The notes below the pieces were generated by a model. The model did not search any database. It saw only the letters and a program-made list of their open reading frames with translations, and was not told the origin of the DNA. Below, one piece after another: positions 7,501 to 17,113 of a DNA stretch of 64,000 nucleotides. This DNA is from Serpens gallinarum. Its GTDB lineage: Bacteria > Pseudomonadota > Gammaproteobacteria > Pseudomonadales > Pseudomonadaceae. The translations under genes and the position numbers were made by a program. Where the stretch lies: the NCBI RefSeq assembly GCF_014836765.1, contig NZ_JACSQG010000004.1, forward strand, positions 233,973 through 297,972, read 5' to 3'. Numbering within the stretch: the stretch's first letter is position 1; the number at the start of each line of letters is the position of its first letter.

Positions 7501-9350
7501 AAGGTGAAGTCATGGATCCAGAACGCCCGGCCGCTGCGCTGGTGCAGGTAAAAGGAAAACTCGCTGAGTACGCGCAGGCCAAGATTCTCCAGAATCGGCA
7601 GCACATCGGACAGCGGCAGGGGCGTGTCGCCGTGGTAGACCTTGCAATGCAATTGCCGGTCATCCGTGCCCAGCGGCAGATAAAAGCTCATCAGCAAAGG
7701 ACGCTGTTCGGACAGCTCGTGGATGTGCTGCATGTCCACCGCCGCCGAATGGGCTTCGTAGCGCTCGCGGTAGCCGGCCGGAAACCCCTGCGGAAAATTG
7801 GCCAGAACTTCCCGGCCACGGGCCTCGCCGAACCCTTCCAGGATCAGGTTGGCATAGTCGTCCTGCCAGGACCGGCAGGCCTGAATGACTTCCTGCTCAA
7901 GTTGCCGGGTGTCGAAGTGCGGCGGATGGCGGGGATCGATGCGCAGGATCAACTGCACCCGCGCCAGCTGGGACTCGGAAAAGTACGTCCAGAACTCGCA
8001 ATCGCTGGCGCCCAATCGTTCCATGAGGATGCGCTGGACCTTCACGCGGATTTCCGTGGAGTACAGATCGCGCGGCACGTACAGCAGGCAGTACATGAAG
8101 CGACCGTAGGGGTCGCGACGCAGGAACAGCCGCAGCCGGTTGCGCTCCTGGATCTGCACGATGGCCATGGCGGTCTCGAACAGCTCATCAACCGGCGTCT
8201 GGAACAGCTCGTCGCGCGGCAATACCTCCAGTACCTGGCGCAGCTCCTTGCCCAGATGCGCCTTCGCATCGAAGCCCGAGCGCGTGACGATTTCGTCCAC
8301 TTTGCGCCGGATATAGGGAATGCGCTTGACGCTTTCGGCATACACCATTGAGGTGTACAGGCCCATGAAACGGTATTCGCGAATCACCCGGCCGGCATCG
8401 TCCAGTTCGCGCAACGAGACGAAATCCGGATAGGCCGGACGGTGCACCCGGCTGGGCCGCGCGGCCTTGGCGAACGATAACAGCAGCGGCTGACGCAGAT
8501 AGGCCATGGTCGCAGCTTCGACATGGGTGTCCTCACGGCTCAACCCCTTGCGCAAACGGCGCGACAGGCCCAGCAATGAGGCCTCGTCATAGGCCACGCG
8601 ACCGCCTTCGGCCTCGTCCTCCAAGGTAAATTCTTCATAGCCCAGAAAGGTGAAGTGATCGTCCAGCAACCACTGGATGAACACCTTCATTTCCGCAACG
8701 TCCTCGGCGTCTACATCGACCGGGCACTGCTCCAAGCGAGTGATGGCTTCGCGGGCGCGGGCCTGCATAGCCGGGAAATCGCTGACCGCCAGGCGCACCT
8801 CGTCTAGAACATCCAGCAAGGCCTGCTGCAACTCATGCAGCTCGCTGGCCGTCGCGCAGCGGTCAATTTCCAGGAACATCAACGCCTCGGCATGCACCCC
8901 TTCGCCCGTGGAGCCCTTGGGCAACAGCTCGAGCAACTCGCCGGCGGCGTTGCGGCGCACGCTGAACACCGTGTTCTGCAGGGTATGGATGCTACGCCCA
9001 CGGCGCGCCAGCTCCATGCGCGCGGAGTCCACCAGAAAGGGCATGTCCGGGTGCAGGATTTCCACTGCACTGTGGCTGGACTGCCAGCCATGCTTTTCGT
9101 AGTCGGGGTTGAACACCCGCACCTGGGCCGTTTCGCTACGGGAGCCTTCCAGTAAACGCCAGGCCGACAAGGTGCAACCAGCCAGGTCGGTGAGGCGCCG
9201 CTCGACCAGTTCGTCGAGCGCGATCACGGCAAAGAACTGCTCGGCGAAGCGACAGACCTGCGGCAAGACGCCGGCTTCCACATGGGAGGCCAGAATCGCC
9301 TCCAATTGCTGCTGGAAATCGGCCTTGCCGGTCGCAGTGAAAAACACCAT
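4509..9350 (-). CDS. gdhB: NAD-dependent glutamate dehydrogenase, large type
   Basis: Oxidatively deaminates glutamate to 2-oxoglutarate and ammonia with NAD, the catabolic route for glutamate and arginine carbon in pseudomonads. At 1613 residues it has the length of the GDH-180 class. Regulatory ACT-like regions occupy the N-terminal part. The catalytic core shows GGLRWSDREEDYRTEV, the lysine motif VPMGAKGGFV, AADKGTASFSD, GSAGYDHKAMG, and an NAD-domain loop GIGDMAGDVFGNG. The long C-terminal region is the usual helical domain. I start it at ATG 9350 (MVFFTATGKADFQQQL). It diverges from the moxR cluster across about 240 bases. Allosteric control by arginine is known for this class, but nothing in the DNA shows it. 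Confidence 0.96.
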   Translation of the reverse strand: MVFFTATGKADFQQQLEAILASHVEAGVLPQVCRFAEQFFAVIALDELVERRLTDLAGCTLSAWRLLEGSRSETAQVRVFNPDYEKHGWQSSHSAVEILHPDMPFLVDSARMELARRGRSIHTLQNTVFSVRRNAAGELLELLPKGSTGEGVHAEALMFLEIDRCATASELHELQQALLDVLDEVRLAVSDFPAMQARAREAITRLEQCPVDVDAEDVAEMKVFIQWLLDDHFTFLGYEEFTLEDEAEGGRVAYDEASLLGLSRRLRKGLSREDTHVEAATMAYLRQPLLLSFAKAARPSRVHRPAYPDFVSLRELDDAGRVIREYRFMGLYTSMVYAESVKRIPYIRRKVDEIVTRSGFDAKAHLGKELRQVLEVLPRDELFQTPVDELFETAMAIVQIQERNRLRLFLRRDPYGRFMYCLLYVPRDLYSTEIRVKVQRILMERLGASDCEFWTYFSESQLARVQLILRIDPRHPPHFDTRQLEQEVIQACRSWQDDYANLILEGFGEARGREVLANFPQGFPAGYRERYEAHSAAVDMQHIHELSEQRPLLMSFYLPLGTDDRQLHCKVYHGDTPLPLSDVLPILENLGLRVLSEFSFYLHQRSGRAFWIHDFTFTYAEGLQIDIQELNETFQDAFVHVVAGDAENDAFNRLVLSAALPWRDVALLRAYARYLKQIRLGFDLGYIANALNNHPDIARELVRLFKTRFYLARKLVEADLQDKQLKLEQAILTALDRVAVLNEDLILRRYLALIQATLRSNFYQPDAQGADKPYFSFKFDPGAIPGVPKPVPRYEIFVYSPRFEGVHLRGGPVARGGLRWSDREEDYRTEVLGLVKAQQVKNAVIVPMGAKGGFVPRRLPQSGNRDEIQAEAIACYRLFISGLLDITDNIKEGQVVPPANVVRHDGDDPYLVVAADKGTASFSDIANALSADYGFWLGDAFASGGSAGYDHKAMGITAKGAWISVQRHFRERGIDVQQDSISVIGIGDMAGDVFGNGLLMSDRVRLLAAFNHIHIFIDPAPDPAASYAERQRLFELPRSAWTDYDAGLISAGGGVFARSAKSIEITPQMQACFAIQAKRLSPNELINALLKAPVDLIWNGGIGTYVKASTESHVDIGDKANDALRVNGNELRARVVGEGGNLGMSQRGRIEYGLNGGASNTDFIDNAGGVDCSDHEVNIKILLNEVVTGGDMTGKQRNELLAGMTEAVSRLVLANNYKQTQALSLAERRARDRGAEYRRLITDLESRDKLDRALEFLPSDEQLVERGNNSQGLTRPELAVLLSYSKIDLKQALLKSKIPDDDYLIRDMESAFPQLLAEKFGPAMRRHRLKREIVSTQIANDLVNHMGITFVQRLKESTGMSASQVAAAYVIVRDIFHLPHWFRQIELLDHQVLAETQLALMDELMRLGRRATRWFLRSRRNQLNAARDLAHFGPRVAALGLKLNELLEGPTHELWQARYRDYVEAGVPELLARMVAGVSHLYTLLPILEAADQTGLEPAEVARAYFAVGSRLELTWFLQQITELPVKNNWQALAREAFRDDLDGQQQAITVSLLQTPGSDDLEARLQGWMEQRKVMVKRWRNMLAELRAATGSDYSMYAVASREVADLAQSGA

Positions 9351-9591
9351 GGCGATACTCCATCAAAACAGAGAAATCCGTAGTTGCTTCAGGCGCGCCT
9401 GGCACGAACGTGTCTGCAATCACATTCCCGTGCTGCACGCCGCATCTGGCGGTGTACAGGTCGCACCCTGCGACATTCATGCACCGCGACCCTGCCTAGA
9501 ACGTTAGCCCAGCTTCCCATCTTCGATTAAAGTGGCCGCCACCAGGCTGCGTCATATCGACCCTCGCCCCGTTTCGATCCGAGTCCCGATG

Positions 9592-10551
<960 letters not shown>

Positions 10552-10601
10552 TGAAGCCGCTGCCGGCTGACCGCCCCGTTTCTCACGCGGAGCGCTGAAC
10601 C

Positions 10602-11543
10602 ATGCACACCCTGCCGTCGCAACCCGGCGTGCGCGTGAGCCTGGCCGAACTGATCGACATCCGCCATCGCCTGCGCGAGGTGCAGCTGTTCTCCACGCCC
10701 AGCCGACGCAGTCCATTGATCGGCCTGCACCGTTCCAAGCTGCGCGGACGCGGTATCGACTTTGACCAGGTGCGCGTCTACCAGCCGGGCGACGATGTGC
10801 GCACCATCGACTGGCGCGTCACCGCGCGCACCCAGGAACCGCACACCAAGCTGTTCCATGAAGAACGTGAGCGCCCGGTGTACCTGCTGGTTGAGCAGAG
10901 TCGCCCGCTGTTTTTTGGCAGCGGCGTGCAACTCAAATCCGTGCTCGCCGCCCAAGCTGCGGCGCTGTTCGGCTGGGCCGCATTGACACACAACGACCGC
11001 ATCGGCGGGCTGGTGTTTGGTGATGGCGAGCACCACGAAGTGCGCCCGCGACGCAGCAAGCAAAGCCTGTTGCAGTTGCTCAACCGGCTGGTGGGCGCCA
11101 ACCATGCCCTGCACGCCGACATGCAGGCTCCGCAGGGCACGTTCGGCCCCGCATTGCGCCGCGCCCGCGAAGTGCTGCGTCCCGGCAGCCTGCTGGTGGT
11201 GATTTGCGACGAACGCGCGCTCACCGATGCGGCCGAGCAACAACTGGCCCTGCTGGGCCGCCACATCGACCTGATCCTGTTGCCCATTTCCGACCCCCTC
11301 GACCACGCGCTGCCCGCCGCCGGCCTGCTGCGGTTTGGCGAACAGCAGGCAGTGCTGGAGCTGGACACCTATGACAGCGACCTGCGCCGCGCCTACCGCG
11401 AATTGGGCGAAGCACGGCGCCTGCGCTGGCAGCACGCTGCGCAAAGGATGCGCGCGCTGCTGCTACCCCTGAGCAGCCAGACGGACATGTTCGAGCAATT
11501 GCGCGAATACCTGGAACAACCTGCTGCGGACTCCCGCCGATGA
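10602..11543 (+). CDS. DUF58 domain protein
   Basis: Cytoplasmic protein of 313 residues, usual partner of MoxR ATPases. The DUF58 signature is GRGIDFDQVRVYQPGDDVR followed by TIDWRVTARTQEPHTK. The C-terminal part is VWA-like in fold in other members. A GCGGAG Shine-Dalgarno precedes ATG 10602. Its stop overlaps the next start in an ATGA arrangement (11540-11543), indicating coupled translation. Exact biochemical role is unknown. Confidence 0.92.
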   Translation: MHTLPSQPGVRVSLAELIDIRHRLREVQLFSTPSRRSPLIGLHRSKLRGRGIDFDQVRVYQPGDDVRTIDWRVTARTQEPHTKLFHEERERPVYLLVEQSRPLFFGSGVQLKSVLAAQAAALFGWAALTHNDRIGGLVFGDGEHHEVRPRRSKQSLLQLLNRLVGANHALHADMQAPQGTFGPALRRAREVLRPGSLLVVICDERALTDAAEQQLALLGRHIDLILLPISDPLDHALPAAGLLRFGEQQAVLELDTYDSDLRRAYRELGEARRLRWQHAAQRMRALLLPLSSQTDMFEQLREYLEQPAADSRR

Positions 11544-12025
11544 GCACGCTCGACGCACTGCAACCTCTGTTGCCGCCCCCGCCGGTGCCCTGGTGGCCGC
11601 CGGCGCCGGGCTGGTGGCTGCTGGCCGTCGGCGTGCCGTTGCTGCTCTGCGCACTGTGGTACCTGTCGATTCGCCTGCACCGTCGCCCGGCCCACGAGCC
11701 GGAGCTGGACCCCCGCCGCCAACGGGCACTGGACGAACTCGCCAGCCTGGCCAAACCCTACTACCAGCAACCGGCAGGTCCCTGGCTGCAACAGCTCAAT
11801 GGCCTGCTCAAGCGCCTGTGCCTGCAGCATTACCCGGACAGCCACTGCCAGACCCTGAGCGGCCGGGCCTGGCTGGCGTTTCTCGATAACCGTTGCCCGG
11901 CCGCCGGGCTGACCCGCTGGATGGTGCTGGTGGACGGTGCCTATCGCCCGCAGTGTCTGCTCGACGACAAGGCCGTGGACGATCTGCACCGCGCCGTCGA
12001 AACCTGGATTCGCAAGCATGTTTGA
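11540..12025 (+). CDS. DUF4381 membrane protein
   Basis: 161 residues. One clear transmembrane helix lies near residues 24-45 (GWWLLAVGVPLLLCALWYL), preceded by a proline- and tryptophan-rich stretch (LPPPPVPWWPP). The remainder is probably a cytoplasmic helical domain. DUF4381 proteins occur between DUF58 and VWA genes in Bat/MoxR clusters, as here. It overlaps both neighbours (4 bases with DUF58, 8 with the VWA gene). Confidence 0.88.
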   Translation: MSTLDALQPLLPPPPVPWWPPAPGWWLLAVGVPLLLCALWYLSIRLHRRPAHEPELDPRRQRALDELASLAKPYYQQPAGPWLQQLNGLLKRLCLQHYPDSHCQTLSGRAWLAFLDNRCPAAGLTRWMVLVDGAYRPQCLLDDKAVDDLHRAVETWIRKHV

Positions 12026-13031
12026 ATTCGCCTGGCCCTGGGTCTTTTTGCTCGCCCCGCTGCCCTGGCTGCTGCGCTGGCTGCTGCCTCCGGCGGACAA
12101 TGGCGAAGCGGCGCTCAAGGTGAATTTTCTCGCCGAACTGGAAAGCCTCGCCGGCCATAAGGCACGCGCCAATCTGCCGGCGTGGCGCCAGCAAGCCCCG
12201 TTCGCTCTGCTCTGGCTGTGCCTGTTACTCGCCGCCGCGCGCCCGCACTGGCTGGGCGAACCCCTGCCGATACCGGCCAGCGGCCGCGACCTGCTGCTCG
12301 CCGTGGATGTTTCCGGCTCCATGGATTACCCGGACATGCGCTGGGACGAACAGGCCATCAGCCGCCTCACCCTGGTCAAACGACTGCTCGGCGATTTCAT
12401 CGAGGAGCGCCACGGCGACCGCGTCGGCCTGATCCTGTTCGGCAGCCAGGCCTACCTGCAATCGCCGCTGACCTTCGACCGGCACACCGTGCGCACCTGG
12501 CTCGACGAAGCGTTGATCGGCATCGCCGGGCAAAACACCGCCATCGGCGATGCCATTGGCCTGGCGGTCAAGCGTCTGCGCGAACGTCCGGCTGACAGCC
12601 GCGTACTGGTGCTGGTTACTGACGGTGCCAACACCAGCGGCACCTTGGACCCGCTCACCGCTGCGCGCATGGCGGCCTTGCACAACGTGACGATTTATCC
12701 GATCGGCATCGGCGCCGCGCCGGGTCAGGGCGGCCAGCGCGGCGTCTTCGCCTTCACCCCGGGCATGGACCTGGACGAAGGCCTGTTGCAGGAAATCGCC
12801 GCGCTCACCGGCGGGCAGTATTTCCGCGCCCAGTCCCGTGAACAGCTGCAAGACATCGAAGCGCTGCTGGACACGCTCGAGCCGGTAGCGCAGCAACCCA
12901 CCCAGGCACGGCAGATTCTTGCGCTGTACAGCTGGCCACTGGGCGCTGGCCTGGTACTCAGCGTGCTGCTGGTCGGCCGTGTACTCTGGCCGCAGGGCCT
13001 GCGTCCCTACTGGCTGCGGAGGTCACGGTGA
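12018..13031 (+). CDS. VWA-domain membrane protein, BatA-like
   Basis: 337-residue inner-membrane protein with two N-terminal hydrophobic segments (WPWVFLLAPLPWLLRWLL and APFALLWLCLLLAAA), a periplasmic VWA domain and a C-terminal helix (WPLGAGLVLSVLLVGRVLW). The metal-ion adhesion site is intact: DVSGSMD, a threonine in GQNTAIGDA, and an aspartate in VLVTDGANTSG. I start it at ATG 12018 (MFEFAWPWVFLL), inside the end of the previous gene. Likely works with the next VWA/TPR protein and the MoxR ATPase. Confidence 0.92.
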   Translation: MFEFAWPWVFLLAPLPWLLRWLLPPADNGEAALKVNFLAELESLAGHKARANLPAWRQQAPFALLWLCLLLAAARPHWLGEPLPIPASGRDLLLAVDVSGSMDYPDMRWDEQAISRLTLVKRLLGDFIEERHGDRVGLILFGSQAYLQSPLTFDRHTVRTWLDEALIGIAGQNTAIGDAIGLAVKRLRERPADSRVLVLVTDGANTSGTLDPLTAARMAALHNVTIYPIGIGAAPGQGGQRGVFAFTPGMDLDEGLLQEIAALTGGQYFRAQSREQLQDIEALLDTLEPVAQQPTQARQILALYSWPLGAGLVLSVLLVGRVLWPQGLRPYWLRRSR

Positions 13032-14734
13032 TGGAACTACTCTTGCCGCATTGGCTGCGCCCCGCCTGGCTGTTGCTCGCTCCCCTGCTCGGCTGGCTGC
13101 TCTGGCAGCTGTGGCACCGCGAACGGCGAGCCGGCCGCTGGCAGCAGATCCTGCCCAGCGCCTTTCATAGCCTGCTGCTCACCCGCAGCAACGGGCGCGG
13201 CAATCGCCTGCCGTGGATCGCGCTGGGCCTGGCCTGGCTGCTGGCCCTTTTGGCCTTGCTCGGTCCCAGTTGGCAGCAGTTGGAGCAAACCGTCGGCAAA
13301 CCGGCTGATCCGCTGGTCATCATCATCGACCTGACGCCGCAGATGCTGGCAGGCGACACGCCACCCAATCGTCTGGAACAGGCGCGGCGCAAGATTCTCG
13401 ACCTGCTCGAGGCTCGCCGAGACGCCCAGACCGCCGTCGTCGTGTATGCCGGCAGCGCCCACGTGCTGGTGCCGTTGTCCGACGACACGGCCACCACGCA
13501 CAATCTGCTCGACGCGCTCAAGCCCTCGATCATGCCCGAGCCGGGCCAACGCGCCGATCTGGCCGTGGCCAAGGCCCTGGACCTGCTGCACCAAGGTGCG
13601 CGCGATCAAGGACGGCTGCTGTTGATTACCGGCGCGCTGAGCGAGACAGAACGCAGTGCCATTGCACGACAACTCGGCCGCCAGGGCGAACGTTTGCTCA
13701 TGCTGGGCATGGGCACCTCCCAGGGCGCGCCGATCGTTCAGGAAGGGGGCGGTTACCGTCTGGATGATCAGGGCGCGATCATCCTGTCGCGCCTGGACGA
13801 TGCCGGCTTACGCCGCTTCGCCGACCAGATCGGCGCCCGCTATGCGCCCTGGCGTCTGGACGAGGGCGACTTGCGCACACTCGACCTGCTCGACGCTCCG
13901 CAGCACCTGCGCGAAGAAGACGGTGAATTTGTCCGCCTCGCCCACTGGCTCGACCAGGGCCACTGGCTGCTATTGCCCCTGCTGCTGCTCGCCGCCTGCG
14001 CGGGACGGCGCGGCTGGTTGTTCTGCCTGCCCTTGCTCATGGTCTTGCCACAGCCTGGGTATGCCTGGAGTTTCGATGACCTGTGGCTGCGCGCCGACCA
14101 GCAAGGCCAGCGCCTGCTCGATGCGCAACGCCCCGCCGAAGCCGCGCAGCGCTTCAGCGATCCGCTGCGCCAGGGCCATGCCCTGTACCAGGCTGGTGAC
14201 TACCCCGCCGCCGCCCAGCGCTTCGCTCAGGGCGACAGCGCCGCCGATCATTACAATCGCGGCAACGCGCTGGCCCAGGCTGGCGATCTGCAGGCTGCGC
14301 TGGAGGCCTACGATCAAGCCTTGGTCTTGCAACCGGAACTGCCCCAGGCCCTGCACAACCGCACGCTGATCGAAAATCTGCTGCGTGAGCGAGAAGAAGA
14401 ACAGCAGCACGATGACAGTCCGTCATCCAGCAGTACACCCGAGCCATCCGCTGCCGGCTCTCCCGGTCAGGAAGGCCAGGAGCGCGACGCGGATAACAGC
14501 CCCGAGGGCGAATCCCTGGAGACCGACGACGCATCGACCGCCCCGGCCAGTGGCACCGCCAGCGAGTCGGACAGCGAGCAACCGGCTCATGCCACCGCGC
14601 AACCGGCCGATGCGCTGGGTGACGAACGCCGCCAGGCGCTGGAACAATGGCTGCGCCAGATTCCCGATGACCCCGCCGAACTGCTGCGCCGCAAGTTCAG
14701 GTACGAACAACACACCAGGAATCCCCAGCGATGA
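13031..14734 (+). CDS. VWA and TPR membrane protein, BatB/BatC-like fusion
   Basis: 567 residues. N-terminal membrane helices, then a VWA domain (residues about 90-280), a further membrane segment (WLLLPLLLLAACAG), about two TPR units (HALYQAGDYPAAAQRF, NRGNALAQAGDLQAALEAYD) and a long acidic serine-rich linker before a short conserved C-terminal tail. The metal site is degenerate: IIIDLTPQML replaces DxSxS, so this VWA may not bind a metal the way its neighbour does. ATG 13031 overlaps the previous TGA by one base; a GTG one codon earlier is possible. It joins what are separate BatB and BatC proteins elsewhere. Confidence 0.9.
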   Translation: MELLLPHWLRPAWLLLAPLLGWLLWQLWHRERRAGRWQQILPSAFHSLLLTRSNGRGNRLPWIALGLAWLLALLALLGPSWQQLEQTVGKPADPLVIIIDLTPQMLAGDTPPNRLEQARRKILDLLEARRDAQTAVVVYAGSAHVLVPLSDDTATTHNLLDALKPSIMPEPGQRADLAVAKALDLLHQGARDQGRLLLITGALSETERSAIARQLGRQGERLLMLGMGTSQGAPIVQEGGGYRLDDQGAIILSRLDDAGLRRFADQIGARYAPWRLDEGDLRTLDLLDAPQHLREEDGEFVRLAHWLDQGHWLLLPLLLLAACAGRRGWLFCLPLLMVLPQPGYAWSFDDLWLRADQQGQRLLDAQRPAEAAQRFSDPLRQGHALYQAGDYPAAAQRFAQGDSAADHYNRGNALAQAGDLQAALEAYDQALVLQPELPQALHNRTLIENLLREREEEQQHDDSPSSSSTPEPSAAGSPGQEGQERDADNSPEGESLETDDASTAPASGTASESDSEQPAHATAQPADALGDERRQALEQWLRQIPDDPAELLRRKFRYEQHTRNPQR

Positions 14735-16362
14735 TGCGCCTGCTCTGCGTTTTCTTTTTTTGCCTGCTCAGCGGCCTGGCCAGCGCCGAGGCCCGGCTGC
14801 ACGCCAGTGTCGACCGCCAGCAGTTCAGCATGGGCGAAACCCTGCAACTGACCCTGGAAGTCGCCGGCGTAACCCTGGCTGGCAAACCGGACCTCGCGCC
14901 CTTGCACCCGCTGTTCAAGGTACTCGACAGCCAACAGGTCAATCGCCTGGTCACCGTCGACGGCGTGGCCCACACCATCACCCGCTGGATCATTACGCTG
15001 GCGCCCCGACAAACCGGCTTCGTGGTCATCCCGCCCCTGAAGCTGGGCGAGGTCTGGTCCACGCCAATCACTCTGCATGTCACCCCGGCCCAGGCGCCCA
15101 CAGACGCACCCGGCAGGCTCTCCCCGGTGTTCATCGACGCCAGCCTCGACCGGGACAGCGCCTACGTGCAGGCTCAGGTGGTGCTGACCCTGCGCATCTA
15201 CCACTCGGTGACGCTGTTCGATGACAGTGCCCTGACACCGTTGCAGACACCCGAAGCGCGCGTCGAGCAGCTTGGCAAACCGATCACCTACGAAAAAATG
15301 ATCAACGGCGTGCGCCATGGCGTGATCGAAATCCGCTATGCGATTTTCCCCTTGCGCAGCGGTGACATCGAACTACCCGCGCAGGTGTTCAGCGCCACCT
15401 TGGTCGAACGCAACAACCCCGACCAGTTCAACCCCTTCGGCCCGCGTTCGGGCCGCAGCGTGCGGGTCACCTCGCCGGTCATTCCACTCACGGTAAAGGC
15501 CAAGCCCGCCGACTACCCAAGCGATGCCCCCTGGCTGCCCGCCAGCGCCCTGACCCTGAGCGAAACCTGGACCCCCGAGCCAGAACAGGTCAGCGTCGGT
15601 GATTCGCTGACCCGCCAACGGGTTCTGCGCGTCGAAGGCCTGTCCAGCACCCAACTGCCACCGCTGCCGGCCACGCAAAGCGCCGACCTGCGCCACTACC
15701 CGGACCAGCCCAAACTGAGCAACGAAACCACCGAACAGGGGTTGATCGGCAGCCGCGAGCAAAGCGAAGCGCTGGTGCCCAATCGCGCAGGTCAGGTGCA
15801 GGTGCCCGCCGTGGAAGTCGTCTGGTGGAACACCCAAACCGACAGCCTGGAACGCACCCGCTTGCCGGCGCGCAGCTTTGCCGTGGCCAGCAATCCGCAA
15901 CTGGACCTGGCCCTGCCGCCGTTAGCCCCGTCGGTGCCCAACCAGGCCCTGTGGCCTTGGCAACTGAGCAGCGCCCTGCTGGCCTGCACCACCCTGCTCG
16001 GCTTCGGCCTGTGGTGGCATGCCCGGCGTCAGCCCGCCATTCAGCGCGCCACACTCCCTGGTCCCAGCGCACGCAGTCTGCTTGACGACCTCAAGCGCGC
16101 CTGTCTGGCCAACGATCCGCAGGCCACCCGGCACGCACTGGACGCCTGGGCCCGTGCGCACCCGGAGACTCTCGCCGATATGGCCGCGCGCCACGTACCG
16201 CTGTCCGATGCCCTGGATGGTCTCAATGGCGTGCTGTACAGCGAAACCGAACAAACCTGGAATGGCGAAGCCTTATGGAAAGCCATCCGCGACCTGCCCG
16301 AGCCTCAACGGAGCGGCGCCCAGGCCACCGACACCGCCCTGCCGCCGCTCTATCCGCGCTGA
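14731..16362 (+). CDS. BatD family protein
   Basis: 543-residue protein with a signal peptide (MMRLLCVFFFCLLSGLASA), a long periplasmic region of beta-rich repeats (ASVDRQQFSMGETLQLTLEV begins the first) and a C-terminal transmembrane helix near residues 405-425 (LSSALLACTTLLGFGLWW) followed by a cytoplasmic tail. This is the BatD layout, the last member of Bat clusters linked to envelope stress or oxygen tolerance in other bacteria. The start overlaps the preceding stop (ATGATG at 14731); no close neighbour follows. Confidence 0.91.
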   Translation: MMRLLCVFFFCLLSGLASAEARLHASVDRQQFSMGETLQLTLEVAGVTLAGKPDLAPLHPLFKVLDSQQVNRLVTVDGVAHTITRWIITLAPRQTGFVVIPPLKLGEVWSTPITLHVTPAQAPTDAPGRLSPVFIDASLDRDSAYVQAQVVLTLRIYHSVTLFDDSALTPLQTPEARVEQLGKPITYEKMINGVRHGVIEIRYAIFPLRSGDIELPAQVFSATLVERNNPDQFNPFGPRSGRSVRVTSPVIPLTVKAKPADYPSDAPWLPASALTLSETWTPEPEQVSVGDSLTRQRVLRVEGLSSTQLPPLPATQSADLRHYPDQPKLSNETTEQGLIGSREQSEALVPNRAGQVQVPAVEVVWWNTQTDSLERTRLPARSFAVASNPQLDLALPPLAPSVPNQALWPWQLSSALLACTTLLGFGLWWHARRQPAIQRATLPGPSARSLLDDLKRACLANDPQATRHALDAWARAHPETLADMAARHVPLSDALDGLNGVLYSETEQTWNGEALWKAIRDLPEPQRSGAQATDTALPPLYPR

Positions 16363-16401
16363 GCACGGGACATACTTTTTCTACCTACGGAAATCAATTA
16401 C

Positions 16402-16854
16402 ATGACCGCTGATCTCGACCCTGTCTGGGTGCAGATGTGCAACGCCGCAGAACTCGACCCGAGCCGTCGCCTGGCCGCCCGACAGACGGTGCTGAACAGC
16501 AGCGCAGCCCTGGAGTGCACGCTGTACCGTCCCGACGACAATGATCCGGATGCCGAGGAGGAAGAACTCGGCGATGCGCGCATTCTGTTCACTGGCGCCT
16601 TCCAGACTCCCGAGGCGTGGAGCGAGGCCGAACGCGCCGACTTCTTCGGCGAGGAAGACCCCGAGCAGTTTGTGACGGCCGACATCGAATGCATGGAGTC
16701 CCCGGCCTCACCGCGCTTCTTCACCGTCGAGCCGGGCGACTACGTGGCCGTGATGGAGAATGGCGTGGTGGTGATGTATTACCTGTACGACTGCCAGGAA
16801 GATGAACAAGGACTGCATGGCGTGCTGATTCGCGATGAGCAGGAGTTGTTCTGA
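16402..16854 (+). CDS. Conserved acidic protein of unknown function
   Basis: 150 residues, strongly acidic, with an EEEE stretch in the first half and a C-terminal half of mixed charge (FFTVEPGDYVAVMENGVVVM). No signal peptide, membrane helix or catalytic motif is visible. Codon use and base composition match the neighbouring core genes, so I regard it as real. It follows the Bat cluster after 39 bases with only a weak Shine-Dalgarno (ACGGAAAT). I do not recognise a function. Confidence 0.75.
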   Translation: MTADLDPVWVQMCNAAELDPSRRLAARQTVLNSSAALECTLYRPDDNDPDAEEEELGDARILFTGAFQTPEAWSEAERADFFGEEDPEQFVTADIECMESPASPRFFTVEPGDYVAVMENGVVVMYYLYDCQEDEQGLHGVLIRDEQELF

Positions 16855-16908
16855 GTCAGCCGACTAGGACGACCTCCGCCCAAAGAGTTTGGCTTGGCAT
16901 ATCACCAC

Positions 16909-16951
16909 GGGCAGCCCGCCAGCGGCGTCACAGGCAACGGCGGGGCTGCCC
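16909..16951. terminator. Strong GC hairpin
   Basis: GGGCAGCCCGCC pairs with GGCGGGGCTGCCC across a 17-base loop. There is no following T-run, so it may stop transcription with help from Rho or simply protect mRNA ends downstream of 16854. Confidence 0.5.
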
Positions 16952-17113
16952 CTAATGTTTGCTATCGACATAGGCCGTCTCTCTGGCTTCCATAGCCTTT
17001 CGCCTGTCCCCAAGAGATCGCGGCGCGATAAAATTCATATCAGGTTCTTTCGGACGTTCGCGGTACAGCGCGCGGCGTTCCGGCGTATTTTTTTTAGTTG
17101 CCAAGGAGTTGTC

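Noticed and set aside
5058..8351. A 1097-codon open frame on the plus strand
   Set aside because: Antisense to gdhB, in the frame that stays open in GC-rich DNA; no ribosome site, no family-like motif, low-complexity composition.
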